Source: Sphingopyxis sp.
GTDB lineage: Bacteria; Pseudomonadota; Alphaproteobacteria; Sphingomonadales; Sphingomonadaceae
Reading direction: 5' to 3'
NCBI RefSeq assembly: GCF_019459305.1
Contig: NZ_JAIBES010000066.1
Location: forward strand, 1-64,000
DNA: 64,000 nucleotides
Shown here: in pieces, positions 34,568 through 43,190 of the stretch
Layout: each line of letters starts with the position of its first letter
Position numbering within the stretch: the stretch's first letter is position 1
Made by a program: the position numbers and the translations under genes
Notes under the pieces: model-generated
What the model was told of the DNA's origin: nothing
What the model saw: the letters and a program-made list of their open reading frames with translations, nothing else
Database searches by the model: none

Positions 34568-35860
34568 TTAGCTGAGACGCTGGCTGACCGATAGCGCGTG
34601 GGCGGGTAGCCCCTCGGCCCCGGCAAGCGCGACCGCAGCGGGGCCGATTGCAGCAAGGCTGGCGTCGTCGAGTGCGAGGAAGCTGGTGCGCTTCATGAAA
34701 TCGCTGACTGACAGCCCGCTCGAAAAGCGCGCACGGCGGCCGGTCGGGAGGACGTGGTTGGGTCCGGCGACATAATCGCCGATCGCTTCGGGGGTTTGGC
34801 GGCCAAGAAAAACCGAACCAGCGTGACGCACCTTGGCGAACAGCGCATCGGCCTCGGCGGCATCGACCGCGAGTTCGAGATGTTCGGGTGCCAGCCGGTC
34901 GCAAAGCGGGATCGCGTCCGCCAGCGTCGGCACGATGATCACCGCGCCATTGGCGTCCCAGCTTTGGCGCATTGTCGCCGCAGTGCTTAGCGTCGGGATG
35001 ATCGCATCGACCGCTGCGGCGACCGCGTCGGCAAAGGCCGCATCGTCGGTGAACAGGATCGACTGGCTCGTCGGATCATGCTCGGACTGGCTGAGCAGGT
35101 CGGCCGCAATGATGCGCGGATCGTTCTGCCCATCGGCAACGACAACAATCTCGCTCGGCCCCGCGACCATGTCGATGCCGACGACCCCGTAGAGCTGGCG
35201 TTTTGCCTCGGCAACCCATGCGTTGCCGGGACCGGTGACGACGTCGACCGGTGCGATCTTGTCCGTGCCAAAGGCGAGCGCAGCGACGGCCTGCGCACCG
35301 CCGACCCGCCAGATCTCATCGACCCCGCCGATATGCGCCGCGGCCATCACGACCCGATTGGTCTCACCGCCCGGCGTCGGGGTCATCATCACGATGCGTC
35401 CGACCCCCGCGACCTTCGCGGGCAGGATGTTCATCAGCACCGACGACGGATAGGCCGCGCGGCCACCGGGGACATAGACCCCCGCCGCATCGACAGCGCT
35501 CCAGCGCGCACCGAGCCGCGCGCCCGTCGCATCGCGATAGTCGCGATCCTCGGGCAGCTGGGCGGCGTGATAAGCGCGGATGCGGTCCGCAGCGAGGTTG
35601 AGCGCGTCGCGGAGTTCGGGCGCAAGCGCTTCATAAGCGGCGGCGCATTCCGCCTTCGAGATGCTCCAGCCGCTCGTGTCGAGATCGAACTTGTCAAAGT
35701 TGGCGGTATATTCTGCGAGCGCCGCGTCGCCTTCGGCTTTCACGCGCGCGATGATCGCCGCGACGTCGCTCGACACGTCGGAATCGCTCTCGCGCCGATC
35801 ATTGACCAGCGCGTCGAATTCGGCCGCAAAGCCGGGTGCCGAAGCATCAAACCGCCGCAT
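34568..35860 (-). CDS. hisD: Histidinol dehydrogenase
   Basis: HisD (430 residues) oxidises L-histidinol to L-histidine in two NAD-dependent steps, the last of the pathway. Diagnostic stretches are [49 protein letters not shown](P) with the catalytic residues and [20 protein letters not shown]. The start overlaps the hisG stop by 14 bases, so the two are translationally coupled, and nusB follows. Confidence 0.97.
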   Translation of the reverse strand: MRRFDASAPGFAAEFDALVNDRRESDSDVSSDVAAIIARVKAEGDAALAEYTANFDKFDLDTSGWSISKAECAAAYEALAPELRDALNLAADRIRAYHAAQLPEDRDYRDATGARLGARWSAVDAAGVYVPGGRAAYPSSVLMNILPAKVAGVGRIVMMTPTPGGETNRVVMAAAHIGGVDEIWRVGGAQAVAALAFGTDKIAPVDVVTGPGNAWVAEAKRQLYGVVGIDMVAGPSEIVVVADGQNDPRIIAADLLSQSEHDPTSQSILFTDDAAFADAVAAAVDAIIPTLSTAATMRQSWDANGAVIIVPTLADAIPLCDRLAPEHLELAVDAAEADALFAKVRHAGSVFLGRQTPEAIGDYVAGPNHVLPTGRRARFSSGLSVSDFMKRTSFLALDDASLAAIGPAAVALAGAEGLPAHALSVSQRLS

Positions 35861-36503
35861 CGCCCACCGCCTGCCGGAACCGCTCGACCAGCGCCGGGAC
35901 TTCGGCCGAACGCAGCTTGAACGCGGCGCGATTGACGATCAGCCGTGCCGATACGTCGCTGATGATTTTCTGTTCCGCGAGCGCGTTCTCAACCAGCGTC
36001 CGCCCGGTCGAAACCAGGTCGACGATATGCGAGGCGAGTCCAAGCTTCGGCGCAATCTCCATCGCACCGTTCAATTTGATGCACTCGGCCTGGATACCCT
36101 GCGCCGCGAACCAGCGCCGCGTTGTTGCGGGGTATTTCGTCGCAACGCGAATGTGGCTTTCGCCCAATCCCGGTGGCGGCGCATCGGCGGGGCCGGCGAG
36201 CGACAGACGGCAATGGCCGATGCCCAGGTCGACCGGCGCGTACAACTCGCTGTAATCGAACTCGTCGACGACGTCGGAGCCAACGATGCCGAGCTGCGCC
36301 GCGCCGTGCGCAACGAACGTCGCAACGTCGAACGCGCGGACGCGGATCAGCGAGACGTGCGGCTGGTTGGTCGCGAACACCAGCGCGCGGCTGCTCTTGT
36401 CGAAGAAATCCGCCACGGGTTCGATCCCGACGCGCGCCAGCAGCGGCAGCGCTTCGTCGAGGATCCGCCCCTTGGGGATGGCAAAGATGATGGGTTCGGG
36501 CAT
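35847..36503 (-). CDS. hisG: ATP phosphoribosyltransferase, short form
   Basis: HisG (218 residues) starts histidine synthesis by joining ATP to PRPP. It begins [23 protein letters not shown] and has [11 protein letters not shown] and the C-terminal SAELVxVG-type replacement [13 protein letters not shown]. At 218 residues it is the short form, which lacks the regulatory C-terminal domain and needs the partner HisZ. No hisZ is in this window. ATG 36503 is 13 codons inside a longer frame and matches homologues. It heads the hisG-hisD-nusB operon. Confidence 0.95.
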   Translation of the reverse strand: MPEPIIFAIPKGRILDEALPLLARVGIEPVADFFDKSSRALVFATNQPHVSLIRVRAFDVATFVAHGAAQLGIVGSDVVDEFDYSELYAPVDLGIGHCRLSLAGPADAPPPGLGESHIRVATKYPATTRRWFAAQGIQAECIKLNGAMEIAPKLGLASHIVDLVSTGRTLVENALAEQKIISDVSARLIVNRAAFKLRSAEVPALVERFRQAVGDAAV

Positions 36504-36541
36504 AAGCGTCGCGCACATAGGCGGCGGAGGGAAAAAGGGCA

Positions 36542-37621
36542 ATGAGCGAGCGATACGACTTCGTTGACATGGCCGAAACCGGACCCGCAGCGGTGCGCTC
36601 TGCCTTTGCCAACCAAATACTCTATTGCCGCGCCAATGGCGCCCCGGTGACCGCGCGGATCGTTGCCGCGCTCAGCACCTTGCTCGAAAAGCCCGCCAGC
36701 GAATTTGCCCGCCGCATCGCCGACTGGTCCGGCGCCCCGCTCGCCGACGCGCTACCGCTGCGCGCCGCGGGGGGCATCCACGCGTTGCATCTGGCGGGCA
36801 GCGCGCATGAGCTGGCACCGATCTATGCCGATGCCGAGGACATCAACGACGCCGCGATCGTCGCCGGGGTGGTGACGCGCCACGAGGCGGCGCTGCGCAC
36901 CTGGCTCGACGGGCCGCCGCAGACCAACGAGGCGGGGCGCTCGTCGAACTTCATCGCCGCGATGCTGTGGCTCACCGACCGCGGCTTGCCGCCGCGCTTC
37001 GACTGCCTTGAAATCGGGTCGAGCGCCGGGATCAACCTGATGATCGACCGCTATCATTATGATCTCGGCGGGGTGCATGTCGGCCCGCAGCCCGGCGGGA
37101 TGGCGTTCACCCCCGACTGGCGCGGCAACCATCCGCCGCAGCACGCGATCGAATTTGTGGGCCTGAAAGGCTGCGACGTCGCGCCGGTCGACCTGACCGA
37201 TCCGGCGCAGGCGCTGCGGCTGAAAGCCTATATCTGGCCCGAACATCATATCCGCTTTCAGCGCTTGGAAGCGGCGATTGCCGCAGCGACTGAAGCCCCG
37301 CCGCAACTGGTCCAGGCCAACGCCGCCGACTTTGTCGAGGCCGAACTGGCGCGATTGCAGGCGGACGGGACAACTCGCGTCCTGATGCATTCGATCGTCT
37401 GGCAATATGTGCCCGCCGACCAGCAAGCGCGGATCACCGCGGCGATGGAAGCCGCGGGCGCACGCGCGACCGCGGACCGTCCGTTGGCTTGGATCGCGCT
37501 CGAGGCCAATCGGACGGTTCATCATCATGAACTGGTGGTGCGACATTGGCCGGGCGGCGGCGCACCGGTGAAGCTGGCGCATGCTCACGCCCATGGCGCG
37601 TGGGTGGAGTGGTTCGGCTAA
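36542..37621 (+). CDS. DUF2332 family protein
   Basis: A 359-residue protein with the DUF2332 pattern: [13 protein letters not shown] near the start, [37 protein letters not shown] and [20 protein letters not shown] resembles the glycine loop of SAM-dependent methyltransferases, so a methyltransferase-type fold is possible, but the function is unknown. It starts 38 bases from the divergent hisG start. Confidence 0.85.
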   Translation: MSERYDFVDMAETGPAAVRSAFANQILYCRANGAPVTARIVAALSTLLEKPASEFARRIADWSGAPLADALPLRAAGGIHALHLAGSAHELAPIYADAEDINDAAIVAGVVTRHEAALRTWLDGPPQTNEAGRSSNFIAAMLWLTDRGLPPRFDCLEIGSSAGINLMIDRYHYDLGGVHVGPQPGGMAFTPDWRGNHPPQHAIEFVGLKGCDVAPVDLTDPAQALRLKAYIWPEHHIRFQRLEAAIAAATEAPPQLVQANAADFVEAELARLQADGTTRVLMHSIVWQYVPADQQARITAAMEAAGARATADRPLAWIALEANRTVHHHELVVRHWPGGGAPVKLAHAHAHGAWVEWFG

Positions 37622-37624
37622 ATG

Positions 37625-37692
37625 CTCCTCCCCCGTGATAGGGAAGGCAGCGAGACTTGCCAGCTTGCTGACCCAGTCGCAGCGGCGGGGGT
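37625..37692. repeat. REP-like inverted repeat, family F, copy 1
   Basis: GCAGCGAGACTTG, a stem-loop, then CAGTCGCAGCGG and a G-rich run. The same pair of half-sites occurs at 47349. The following 150 bases up to the DUF1465 gene hold no gene I can support. Confidence 0.6.
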
Positions 37693-37838
37693 GCGCTCTC
37701 GGCCTGACGCGAAGGCGCAACGACGCGCCATCACCCCATCAAACTCCGCCTTTGGGTCGAAAAACGGGCTTGATCACAACGGAAACTAATCGCTTCTCGA
37801 TAAGGCTCCATATCCTTCCCCCATCAAGGGGCAAGGCA

Positions 37839-38288
37839 TCAGAGCCGCGCCTCCAGCTGCGCCAGCAACCGCTGCACCGGCGTCGCCGCCTGCGGTGCAT
37901 CCCAGCCCGCTTCCAGCCCCGCGATGCGTTCGAACAAGCGCTCGCTCGCCGCGATGATCCGCCGCACCGACGCCTCGAACCCCGCGCAAACGTCCCAATC
38001 GGCCGCGACCGGCTCGCCGATCCGCGCCGCGCTGTCGTGGGGCCCCGCGCCCGGATCGCCCGCCATCATCGCGCGGCGGTGGAGCAGCCAGGCGATGACA
38101 TGCATCAGCCGCGTCGTGGTCTTGAGCGATTCGCATGCAAGGCTGATCTGCATCACTCCGTCACGCCGGACATCGCCCAGATCGCGTTGTGCGGCAAAGG
38201 CGGCGTGCGCCTCGTCGGCGAGCACCATCGCTTCGACATACAGATTTTCAACTTGGGCGCGTTGCACCGGCACTGCGATTGCCATCAT
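37839..38288 (-). CDS. DUF1465 family protein
   Basis: A helical protein of about 149 residues with the DUF1465 core NLYVEAMVLADEAHAAF and TTRLMHVIAWLLHRRA. The family is confined to alphaproteobacteria and often neighbours YdcH-type DUF465 genes; I know no assigned function. The frame extends to 38426, and 38309 or 38285 are other possible starts; 38288 is chosen by where the family alignment begins, since no Shine-Dalgarno is evident. A DUF465 gene lies upstream on the same strand. Confidence 0.8.
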   Translation of the reverse strand: MMAIAVPVQRAQVENLYVEAMVLADEAHAAFAAQRDLGDVRRDGVMQISLACESLKTTTRLMHVIAWLLHRRAMMAGDPGAGPHDSAARIGEPVAADWDVCAGFEASVRRIIAASERLFERIAGLEAGWDAPQAATPVQRLLAQLEARL

Positions 38289-38389
38289 GTCTGATTGCCG
38301 GGCGACCATGGACCGATGGATGCCATGGCTACGCCGCAATGCAATGGCGGTAACTATAAAATTGCTGCCTGCGACCGTCCCGTTTTGAT

Positions 38390-38587
38390 TCAGGCGATAA
38401 TGTCGGGAACCAGTTGATCCTCGCACCAGGCGATTTCGTCGCGCAGACGCAGTTTGCGTTTCTTTAGCCGCGCGAGCTGTAACTGGTCGGGAACCGCTGC
38501 GGTACCGAGCGCAATGATCGCGGCGTCGAGGTCACGATGCTCGATCCGTAACAGCTCCAGGCGCTGAGTGATTTCGTCGGGGCTCAC
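38390..38587 (-). CDS. DUF465/YdcH family small protein, copy 1
   Basis: A 65-residue charged helical hairpin: RLELLRIEHRDLDAAIIAL then LARLKKRKLRLRDEIAWCE, the signature of DUF465. I chose the GTG at 38587 because AGGGAAG lies at good spacing; a TTG at 38623 is the only other start. Such proteins are common next to DUF1465 genes in alphaproteobacteria and have no established function. A second DUF465 gene lies 125 bases away on the opposite strand. Confidence 0.82.
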   Translation of the reverse strand: MSPDEITQRLELLRIEHRDLDAAIIALGTAAVPDQLQLARLKKRKLRLRDEIAWCEDQLVPDIIA

Positions 38588-38712
38588 GACCGCTTCCCTG
38601 CCACGTTCACCACTGGTCCGCAACGGGGACCGGCCTAGCGAATCGTCACGACATTCGCCGCGATTCGTGATTTACTCGGCCCTGCCAATCGAGTCGAAAA
38701 GGAGAATGGCCC

Positions 38713-38871
38713 ATGAGCACGTCGCATCTTTCCGCCCTGAAGTCGCGTCACGCGAACCTCGACGAGAAAATTGCGAATGAAGAGCGGCGTCCGGCGCCCG
38801 ACATGGCGGCGCTGGCGCAACTGAAAAAGCAGAAGCTCAAACTGAAGGAAGAGATGCTCGCGGTCGCCTGA
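38713..38871 (+). CDS. DUF465/YdcH family small protein, copy 2
   Basis: A 52-residue protein, ATG 38713 to TGA 38869-38871, preceded by AAAAGGAGAA. It reads MSTSHLSALKSRHANLDEKI and ends LAQLKKQKLKLKEEMLAVA, the DUF465 helical hairpin with the invariant (L/K)K(K/R)xKLxLK(E/D)E turn. It is divergent from copy 1, so the two may share a promoter region. Confidence 0.85.
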   Translation: MSTSHLSALKSRHANLDEKIANEERRPAPDMAALAQLKKQKLKLKEEMLAVA

Positions 38872-38920
38872 CGATCGCCAGCCGTTACCGCCCCGCTGGT
38901 GCCGCCCTAACCAGAAAGCA

Positions 38921-39310
38921 TCAGCGTCGGCGGTACAGCGGCCCCCGTTCGAGGCCGGAACGCCGCAGATGCGGCGGCAGATCGGACTGCTGCACCACCT
39001 GACGACGCACCGCCTGCGGATCGATCTGACGATCGAACGCGATACCGAACTTGCCCTCGCCCGCCCACACGACGCGGCCGGGTACCCTACCGATATTAGT
39101 CAGCTCGATTTCGAGCGCCGCGCCTTGTTCGGCGCACACCTTGCCCTCGGCCAGCATGCCGCCCGGCGACAGGTTGCGCACGCGCACCACCACCGGATCG
39201 GCGCGGCCTGGCAGGATCAACCCGGCCTGCATGAACAGGCTGTCCCGATCGGCGCCGCGCGACAGCGCCGCCACTTCTTCATCTACCGTTACCGGCCTAT
39301 GCGAATCCAT
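38921..39310 (-). CDS. PilZ domain protein
   Basis: A 129-residue single-domain PilZ protein. The second half of the domain is clear (VRVRNLSPGGMLAE, where the N(L)SxxG element binds c-di-GMP, and FGIAFD). The RxxxR part of the ligand site is less obvious; an R at about 21-22 precedes it. It is likely a cytoplasmic c-di-GMP receptor, with the caveat that several PilZ proteins no longer bind the nucleotide. It starts 106 bases past the dksA stop on the same strand. Confidence 0.8.
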   Translation of the reverse strand: MDSHRPVTVDEEVAALSRGADRDSLFMQAGLILPGRADPVVVRVRNLSPGGMLAEGKVCAEQGAALEIELTNIGRVPGRVVWAGEGKFGIAFDRQIDPQAVRRQVVQQSDLPPHLRRSGLERGPLYRRR

Positions 39311-39416
39311 TGCGACCCATTCCCCGCGTTGATTTTCAGGTATTGGAATCTAGAGCGCAGCCATTGCCGAAATGTAAATTGCCGATGCACTATTGGGCGC
39401 TTCGTCCCAAAGCGGA

Positions 39417-39878
39417 TCAATCTTCGCGCGAAATTCGCTCGTTGCGCTCGTGGCGCTCCTGCGCCTCCAGCGTCATCGTCGCGATCGGACGCGCTTGCAG
39501 GCGGGCGAGCGAGATCGGCTCGCCGGTCACCGCGCAATAGCCATATTCACCCTCGTCGATGCGGCGGATCGCCGAATCGATCTTGGCGATCAGCTTCCGC
39601 TGGCGGTCGCGGGTGCGCAGTTCGATGGCCCAGTCGGTCTCGCTCGACGCGCGGTCGGCCAGATCGGGTTCGCGCAGCGGTCCGTCCTGCAAATGCGCGA
39701 GGGTCGATTCGGATTCGGACAGGATCGACTTTTTCCAAGCGAGCAGCAGGCCGCGGAAATATTCCTGCTGCCGCTCGTTCATAAACTCTTCGTCGTCGCG
39801 AGGAACATAATCCGTATCGAGATTTGACTTGGCTGCGCGCAGCGCGTCGGCACCAATGTCGGCAATGCTGGTCGGCAT
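39417..39878 (-). CDS. dksA: RNA polymerase-binding transcription factor DksA
   Basis: DksA (153 residues) enters the RNAP secondary channel and works with ppGpp in the stringent response. It has the coiled coil with the DxxDxA-type tip (PDLADRASSETDWA, residues about 71-84) and the C-terminal region YGYCAVTGEPISLARLQARP. Classical DksA has a four-cysteine zinc finger; here only Cys115 is present, as in many alphaproteobacterial DksA proteins. The usual end RHERNE is kept. Confidence 0.92.
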   Translation of the reverse strand: MPTSIADIGADALRAAKSNLDTDYVPRDDEEFMNERQQEYFRGLLLAWKKSILSESESTLAHLQDGPLREPDLADRASSETDWAIELRTRDRQRKLIAKIDSAIRRIDEGEYGYCAVTGEPISLARLQARPIATMTLEAQERHERNERISRED

Positions 39879-40315
39879 GAGGGGCTCTCGCGTCCTTTCC
39901 TGTCACCCCGCCGTCCGCCAAGCGGTGCAGGGAGTGGCGCGCCTATAACCAGCCGCTGGTTGCGATACAAGCGCCGAAGCAGCCGATAGCGACCGGGCGT
40001 GAAGCGCGGCTGAACGGAGAGCGCATCTGAGGAGATTCTCACCGATCGATTGCAAGCCCCAGCGTGCCGAAGGCGTACCCGATTTAGGGCCGAAGATTAA
40101 CCAATCGTACAGAATCTTTGCAGTTTCCGTACTATTTTGGGACAACAACCGCCATTGGGGTTGATTCCAGCGCCCTTTTCCCGCTGCCGGACAGGCAAAC
40201 GCGGTTAACGCAATTGCCGCGTTCGCAAAGCTTTGACCTTTTGGGGTGTAGCGAAGGTGAAACAGGTGCCGGTGGATGGCGCTTTGCACCTGCAACGGGA
40301 AAGAAAGAGAAACCT
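39879..40315. other. Intergenic region, 437 bases, with a hairpin in the leader of the repeat protein
   Basis: No gene is supported here. The in-frame stretch from 40118 to 40315 ahead of the repeat protein has no good start or signal. A stem CAGGTGC/GCACCTG (40263-40269 and 40286-40292) lies 23 bases before the start codon. Promoter sequences are not clear. The region contains scattered AT-rich patches. Confidence 0.4.
40263..40292 (+). promoter_or_regulatory. Leader stem-loop before repeat-protein gene
   Basis: A seven-base perfect stem with a 16-base loop ends 23 bases before ATG 40316, just ahead of the purine-rich ribosome-binding region (GGGAAAGAAAGAGAAA). It could affect translation. 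No known riboswitch consensus matches. Confidence 0.3.
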
Positions 40316-41623
40316 ATGTCTGTCCGAATGGCCCTCGCCAAGCTTTGCGCCTGCACCTGCGGCGGCGCGCTCATCGGGACCGGCGCGATGCAGGTTGCGG
40401 ATGTACCGTCGGCGCGCGCCCAGACAGCCAAATGCTCGCCCTGCGTCGGCAAAAAAATCGTTCGCAAACGTCACGCCGCGCGCAAGCCTGTTAAGCGCGT
40501 GCGTCGCGTCGTCACGACCAAGCGCATCATCCGCACTGCGACCCCGCAGACGCAGGTGGTGACCCAGACGATCCCGCTGCCCCCGATCCCCTACGCCCCC
40601 TTCCCGCAGCGCGGCGGTTTTGAAGGCGGCGGCAGCGGCGGCGGTGTCACCGTGATCGGTGGCGGCTTTGGCGGCGGTTTCGGCGGCGGCTTTTTCGGAG
40701 GCTTCTTTGGCGGCAGCAGCGGCGGCGGCAGCAGCGGCAGCATTGTCGTCACCTCGACGACGACCGGCGGCCTCAGCACCACGTCCAGCAGCACCTCGGG
40801 CGGTGTTTCGACTTCGACCGGCGGCGTGAGCACCTCGACTTCGACAGGCGGTGTTTCGACCTCGACCGGCGGCGTCAGCACCTCGACCTCGACCGGCGGG
40901 ATTAGTTCGACGACGTCCACCGGCGGCGTCTCCACTTCGACGGGCGGCGTCTCCACTTCGACGGGCGGCGTTTCGACCTCCACCGGGGGCGTCAGCACCT
41001 CGACCGGCGGCGTTTCGACCTCGTCGGGCAATGTGTCGACCTCATCGGGCAACGTCAGCACCTCGTCGGGCAACGTCTCGACGTCATCGGGCAATGTCAG
41101 CACCTCGTCATCGAGCAGCAGTTCATCGTCGAGTTCGTCGTCCTCCTCCTCGTCGTCCAGTTCGTCGTCGGGCGGCAGCTCGTCGAAGGGCGGCTCGTCG
41201 CATGGCAGCTCGGGCTGGGGAAGCTCGTCACACGGCAGTTCGGGCGGCTCGAATGGTTCCAGCGGCAGTTCGGGCGGCTCCAGCAGCAGCTCGGGCGGCT
41301 CGAGCAGCTCTTCGTCCAGCTCGTCTTCGTCGTCGAGCAGCAGCACGTCGAGCGGCGCAACCTCGTCGGGCGCGACCGGCAGCAGCAGCAGCTGGGGCTC
41401 GACCGGCAGCACCAGCACGGGCAGCACCGGCTCATCGTCGAGCAGCAGTTCGTCATCCTCTTCTTCTTCGTCCAGCTCGGGCGGCACCAGCAGCGGATCG
41501 TCGGGTACGCCGACCCCCGTTCCGGCTCCGCCGATGATGCTGTTGTTCGGCGCCGCCGCCGTCGCGCTGGTCGCGCGCCGCCGCGCAGCGAACCGCAACG
41601 ACAACGACGCCGACGCGGCGTAA
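40316..41623 (+). CDS. Ser/Thr/Gly-rich repeat surface protein with PEP-CTERM-like sorting signal
   Basis: A 435-residue exported low-complexity protein. A signal peptide (about 1-36, ending ARAQ) is followed by a basic region with RKRHAARKPVKRVRRV, a Gly/Phe-rich stretch (GGGFGGGFFGG), then VSTSTGG and VSTSSGN heptads (DNA 40798-41107), and about 120 residues of almost pure Ser and Gly. The tail, PTPVPAPPMMLLFGAAAVALVARRRA, is a VPAP-type variant of the PEP-CTERM signal: a proline motif, a hydrophobic helix and a basic cluster. An exosortase and export to an extracellular matrix would be expected, but no exosortase gene is in the window. A downstream terminator shows it is monocistronic. ATG 40316 is selected because the signal peptide begins there. 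Confidence 0.75.
   Translation: MSVRMALAKLCACTCGGALIGTGAMQVADVPSARAQTAKCSPCVGKKIVRKRHAARKPVKRVRRVVTTKRIIRTATPQTQVVTQTIPLPPIPYAPFPQRGGFEGGGSGGGVTVIGGGFGGGFGGGFFGGFFGGSSGGGSSGSIVVTSTTTGGLSTTSSSTSGGVSTSTGGVSTSTSTGGVSTSTGGVSTSTSTGGISSTTSTGGVSTSTGGVSTSTGGVSTSTGGVSTSTGGVSTSSGNVSTSSGNVSTSSGNVSTSSGNVSTSSSSSSSSSSSSSSSSSSSSSSGGSSSKGGSSHGSSGWGSSSHGSSGGSNGSSGSSGGSSSSSGGSSSSSSSSSSSSSSSTSSGATSSGATGSSSSWGSTGSTSTGSTGSSSSSSSSSSSSSSSSGGTSSGSSGTPTPVPAPPMMLLFGAAAVALVARRRAANRNDNDADAA
40798..41107 (+). repeat. 21-bp tandem repeats encoding VSTSTGG / VSTSSGN heptads
   Basis: Within the repeat-protein gene, units of 21 bases encode VSTS(T/S)G(G/N), some with an extra STS. Neighbouring units use different synonymous codons (for example GTTTCGACC, GTCAGCACC and GTCTCCACT for VST), while two adjacent units near 40930-40965 are identical, suggesting both old and recent duplications. 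Confidence 0.8.
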
Positions 41624-41667
41624 ATGATCCACTGGAGGTCGGGGGGCTAACCCGGACCACCACACTG

Positions 41668-41697
41668 AAGGGCCGCCTTTCGGGGCGGCCCTTTTTT
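41668..41697 (+). terminator. Intrinsic terminator after repeat-protein gene
   Basis: The ten-base arms AAGGGCCGCC (41668-41677) and GGCGGCCCTT (41684-41693) are perfect complements with a six-base loop, and the stem runs into a six-T tract. It ends the transcript of the preceding gene, 45 bases from its stop. Confidence 0.9.
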
Positions 41698-41791
41698 ATG
41701 GGCGCGATCGGGCAAGAGCAGCGCGGCGGATCAGCAACCCTCAACAAAGGACAGGCTTGCACCCCCCGCCCGGCAACGCCATAGCGCGCCC

Positions 41792-43072
41792 ATGCACGAT
41801 ATCCGCCTGATCCGGGATGACCCGCAAGCCTTCGACGCCGGCCTCGCGCGCCGGGGCCTCGAACCCCTGTCCGCCCAAATCCTGGCCGCCGACGCGTCGG
41901 TGCGCGCGTTGCAGACCGAAATTCAGGCCTCGCTCGCGCGCCGCAACGAAGCCTCAAAGCTGATCGGCCAGGCAATGGCGCAGGGCGACAAGGACAAGGC
42001 CGAAGCGCTGAAGGCCGAGGTCGCGACGCTCAAAACGTCGCTGCCCGAAAAGGAAAATGCCGAGCGCGAACAACTCGCGGCGCTGCAAGACACGCTCGCC
42101 GCGCTCCCGAACCTCCCCGCCGCCGACGTTCCCAAGGGGATGGACGAAGACGGCAATGTCGAAATCGCACGCTGGGGTACTCCGCGCAGCTTCGATTTCG
42201 CGCCGCAGGAACACGCTGACTTCGCCCCCGCGCTCGGACTCGATTTTGAAACTGCGGCGAAGATGTCGGGCGCGCGCTTTGCGTTCCTGAAGGGCCAGAT
42301 GGCGCGGCTGGAACGCGCGCTCGGCCAGTTCATGATCGACCGGCAGACAATCGACGCGGGCTATACCGAATGCGCGACCCCGCTGATGGTCCGCGACGAA
42401 GCCGCGTTCGGTACCACCCAGCTGCCCAAATTCCGCGAGGATCTGTTCCAGACCACCGACGGCCGCTGGCTGATCTCGACGTCTGAGATGAGCCTGACCA
42501 ACGCGGTGCGCGAAGAGATTTTGCCCGAAGCCGATCTGCCGATCCGCATGACCGCGCTCACCCCCTGCTTCCGCTCCGAAGCCGGGTCGGCGGGGCGCGA
42601 CACGCGCGGCTATATCCGCCAGCACCAGTTCTGGAAGGTCGAGCTCGTCTCGATCACCCGCCCCGAAGACAGCGATGCCGAGCTCGAACGCAAAACCCGC
42701 GCCGCCGAAACGATCCTCGAAGCGCTGGGACTGCCCTATCGCAAGATGCTGCTCTGCGCCGGCGATATGGGTTTTGCCGCGCGCAAGACCTATGATCTTG
42801 AAGTCTGGCTGCCCGGCCAGAACGCCTATCGCGAGATTTCGAGCTGTTCGAACTGCGGCGATTTCCAGGCGCGGCGAATGAACACGCGCTTCCGCCGCGA
42901 GGGCGGCAAGACCAACGAATTCGTGCATACGCTGAATGGGTCGGGGTTAGCGGTCGGTCGGACGCTGGTCGCGGTGCTCGAAAATTACCAGCAGGCCGAT
43001 GGGAGCGTCATCATTCCTGATGCGCTGCTGTCGTATATGGCCGGGATCACCAAACTGACACCCGCCACCTAA
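41792..43072 (+). CDS. serS: Seryl-tRNA synthetase
   Basis: A class II synthetase of 426 residues that charges tRNA-Ser. The N-terminal coiled-coil arm covers about residues 25-105. The catalytic core shows [40 protein letters not shown] (motif 2, split as [15 protein letters not shown] and [10 protein letters not shown]) and motif 3 at the end, [19 protein letters not shown]. Start [15 protein letters not shown] fits. No T-box is seen, as expected outside Gram-positives. Confidence 0.97.
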   Translation: MHDIRLIRDDPQAFDAGLARRGLEPLSAQILAADASVRALQTEIQASLARRNEASKLIGQAMAQGDKDKAEALKAEVATLKTSLPEKENAEREQLAALQDTLAALPNLPAADVPKGMDEDGNVEIARWGTPRSFDFAPQEHADFAPALGLDFETAAKMSGARFAFLKGQMARLERALGQFMIDRQTIDAGYTECATPLMVRDEAAFGTTQLPKFREDLFQTTDGRWLISTSEMSLTNAVREEILPEADLPIRMTALTPCFRSEAGSAGRDTRGYIRQHQFWKVELVSITRPEDSDAELERKTRAAETILEALGLPYRKMLLCAGDMGFAARKTYDLEVWLPGQNAYREISSCSNCGDFQARRMNTRFRREGGKTNEFVHTLNGSGLAVGRTLVAVLENYQQADGSVIIPDALLSYMAGITKLTPAT

Positions 43073-43076
43073 TACT

Positions 43077-43171
43077 CGTCAGCCCGGACATGATCCGGGG
43101 TCCACGACGCCGTCGCCGAATGGATGCCGGTTCAAGCCTGTCCCGAGCAGGTCGAAGGGTCCGGCATGACG
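43077..43171. repeat. REP-like inverted repeat, family C, copy 3, with inserted family D sequence
   Basis: The left arm begins CGTCAGCCCGGACATGATCC. The right arm should read as one block ending CGGCATGACG but is split: about 23 bases resembling family D (CCTGTCCCGAGCAGGTCGAAG) intrude between TTCAAG and GTCCGGCATGACG. It separates serS from surE and ends just before the surE start. Confidence 0.6.
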
Positions 43172-43190
43172 AAGAGAGAAAGACCAAACG

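Noticed and set aside
40118-40315. N-terminal extension of the repeat protein
   Set aside because: No ribosome-binding site at 40118, and the signal peptide clearly begins at ATG 40316.
40200-40315. Cobalamin or cyclic-di-GMP riboswitch in the leader of the repeat protein
   Set aside because: Short resemblances (GGTGAAAC, CGCAAAG) occur but the conserved core and pairing of either riboswitch are absent.
40591-41604. Long minus-strand frame rich in Pro, Glu and Asp opposite the repeat protein
   Set aside because: It is the antisense of the Ser/Thr/Gly codon repeats, has no start signal and matches no family.
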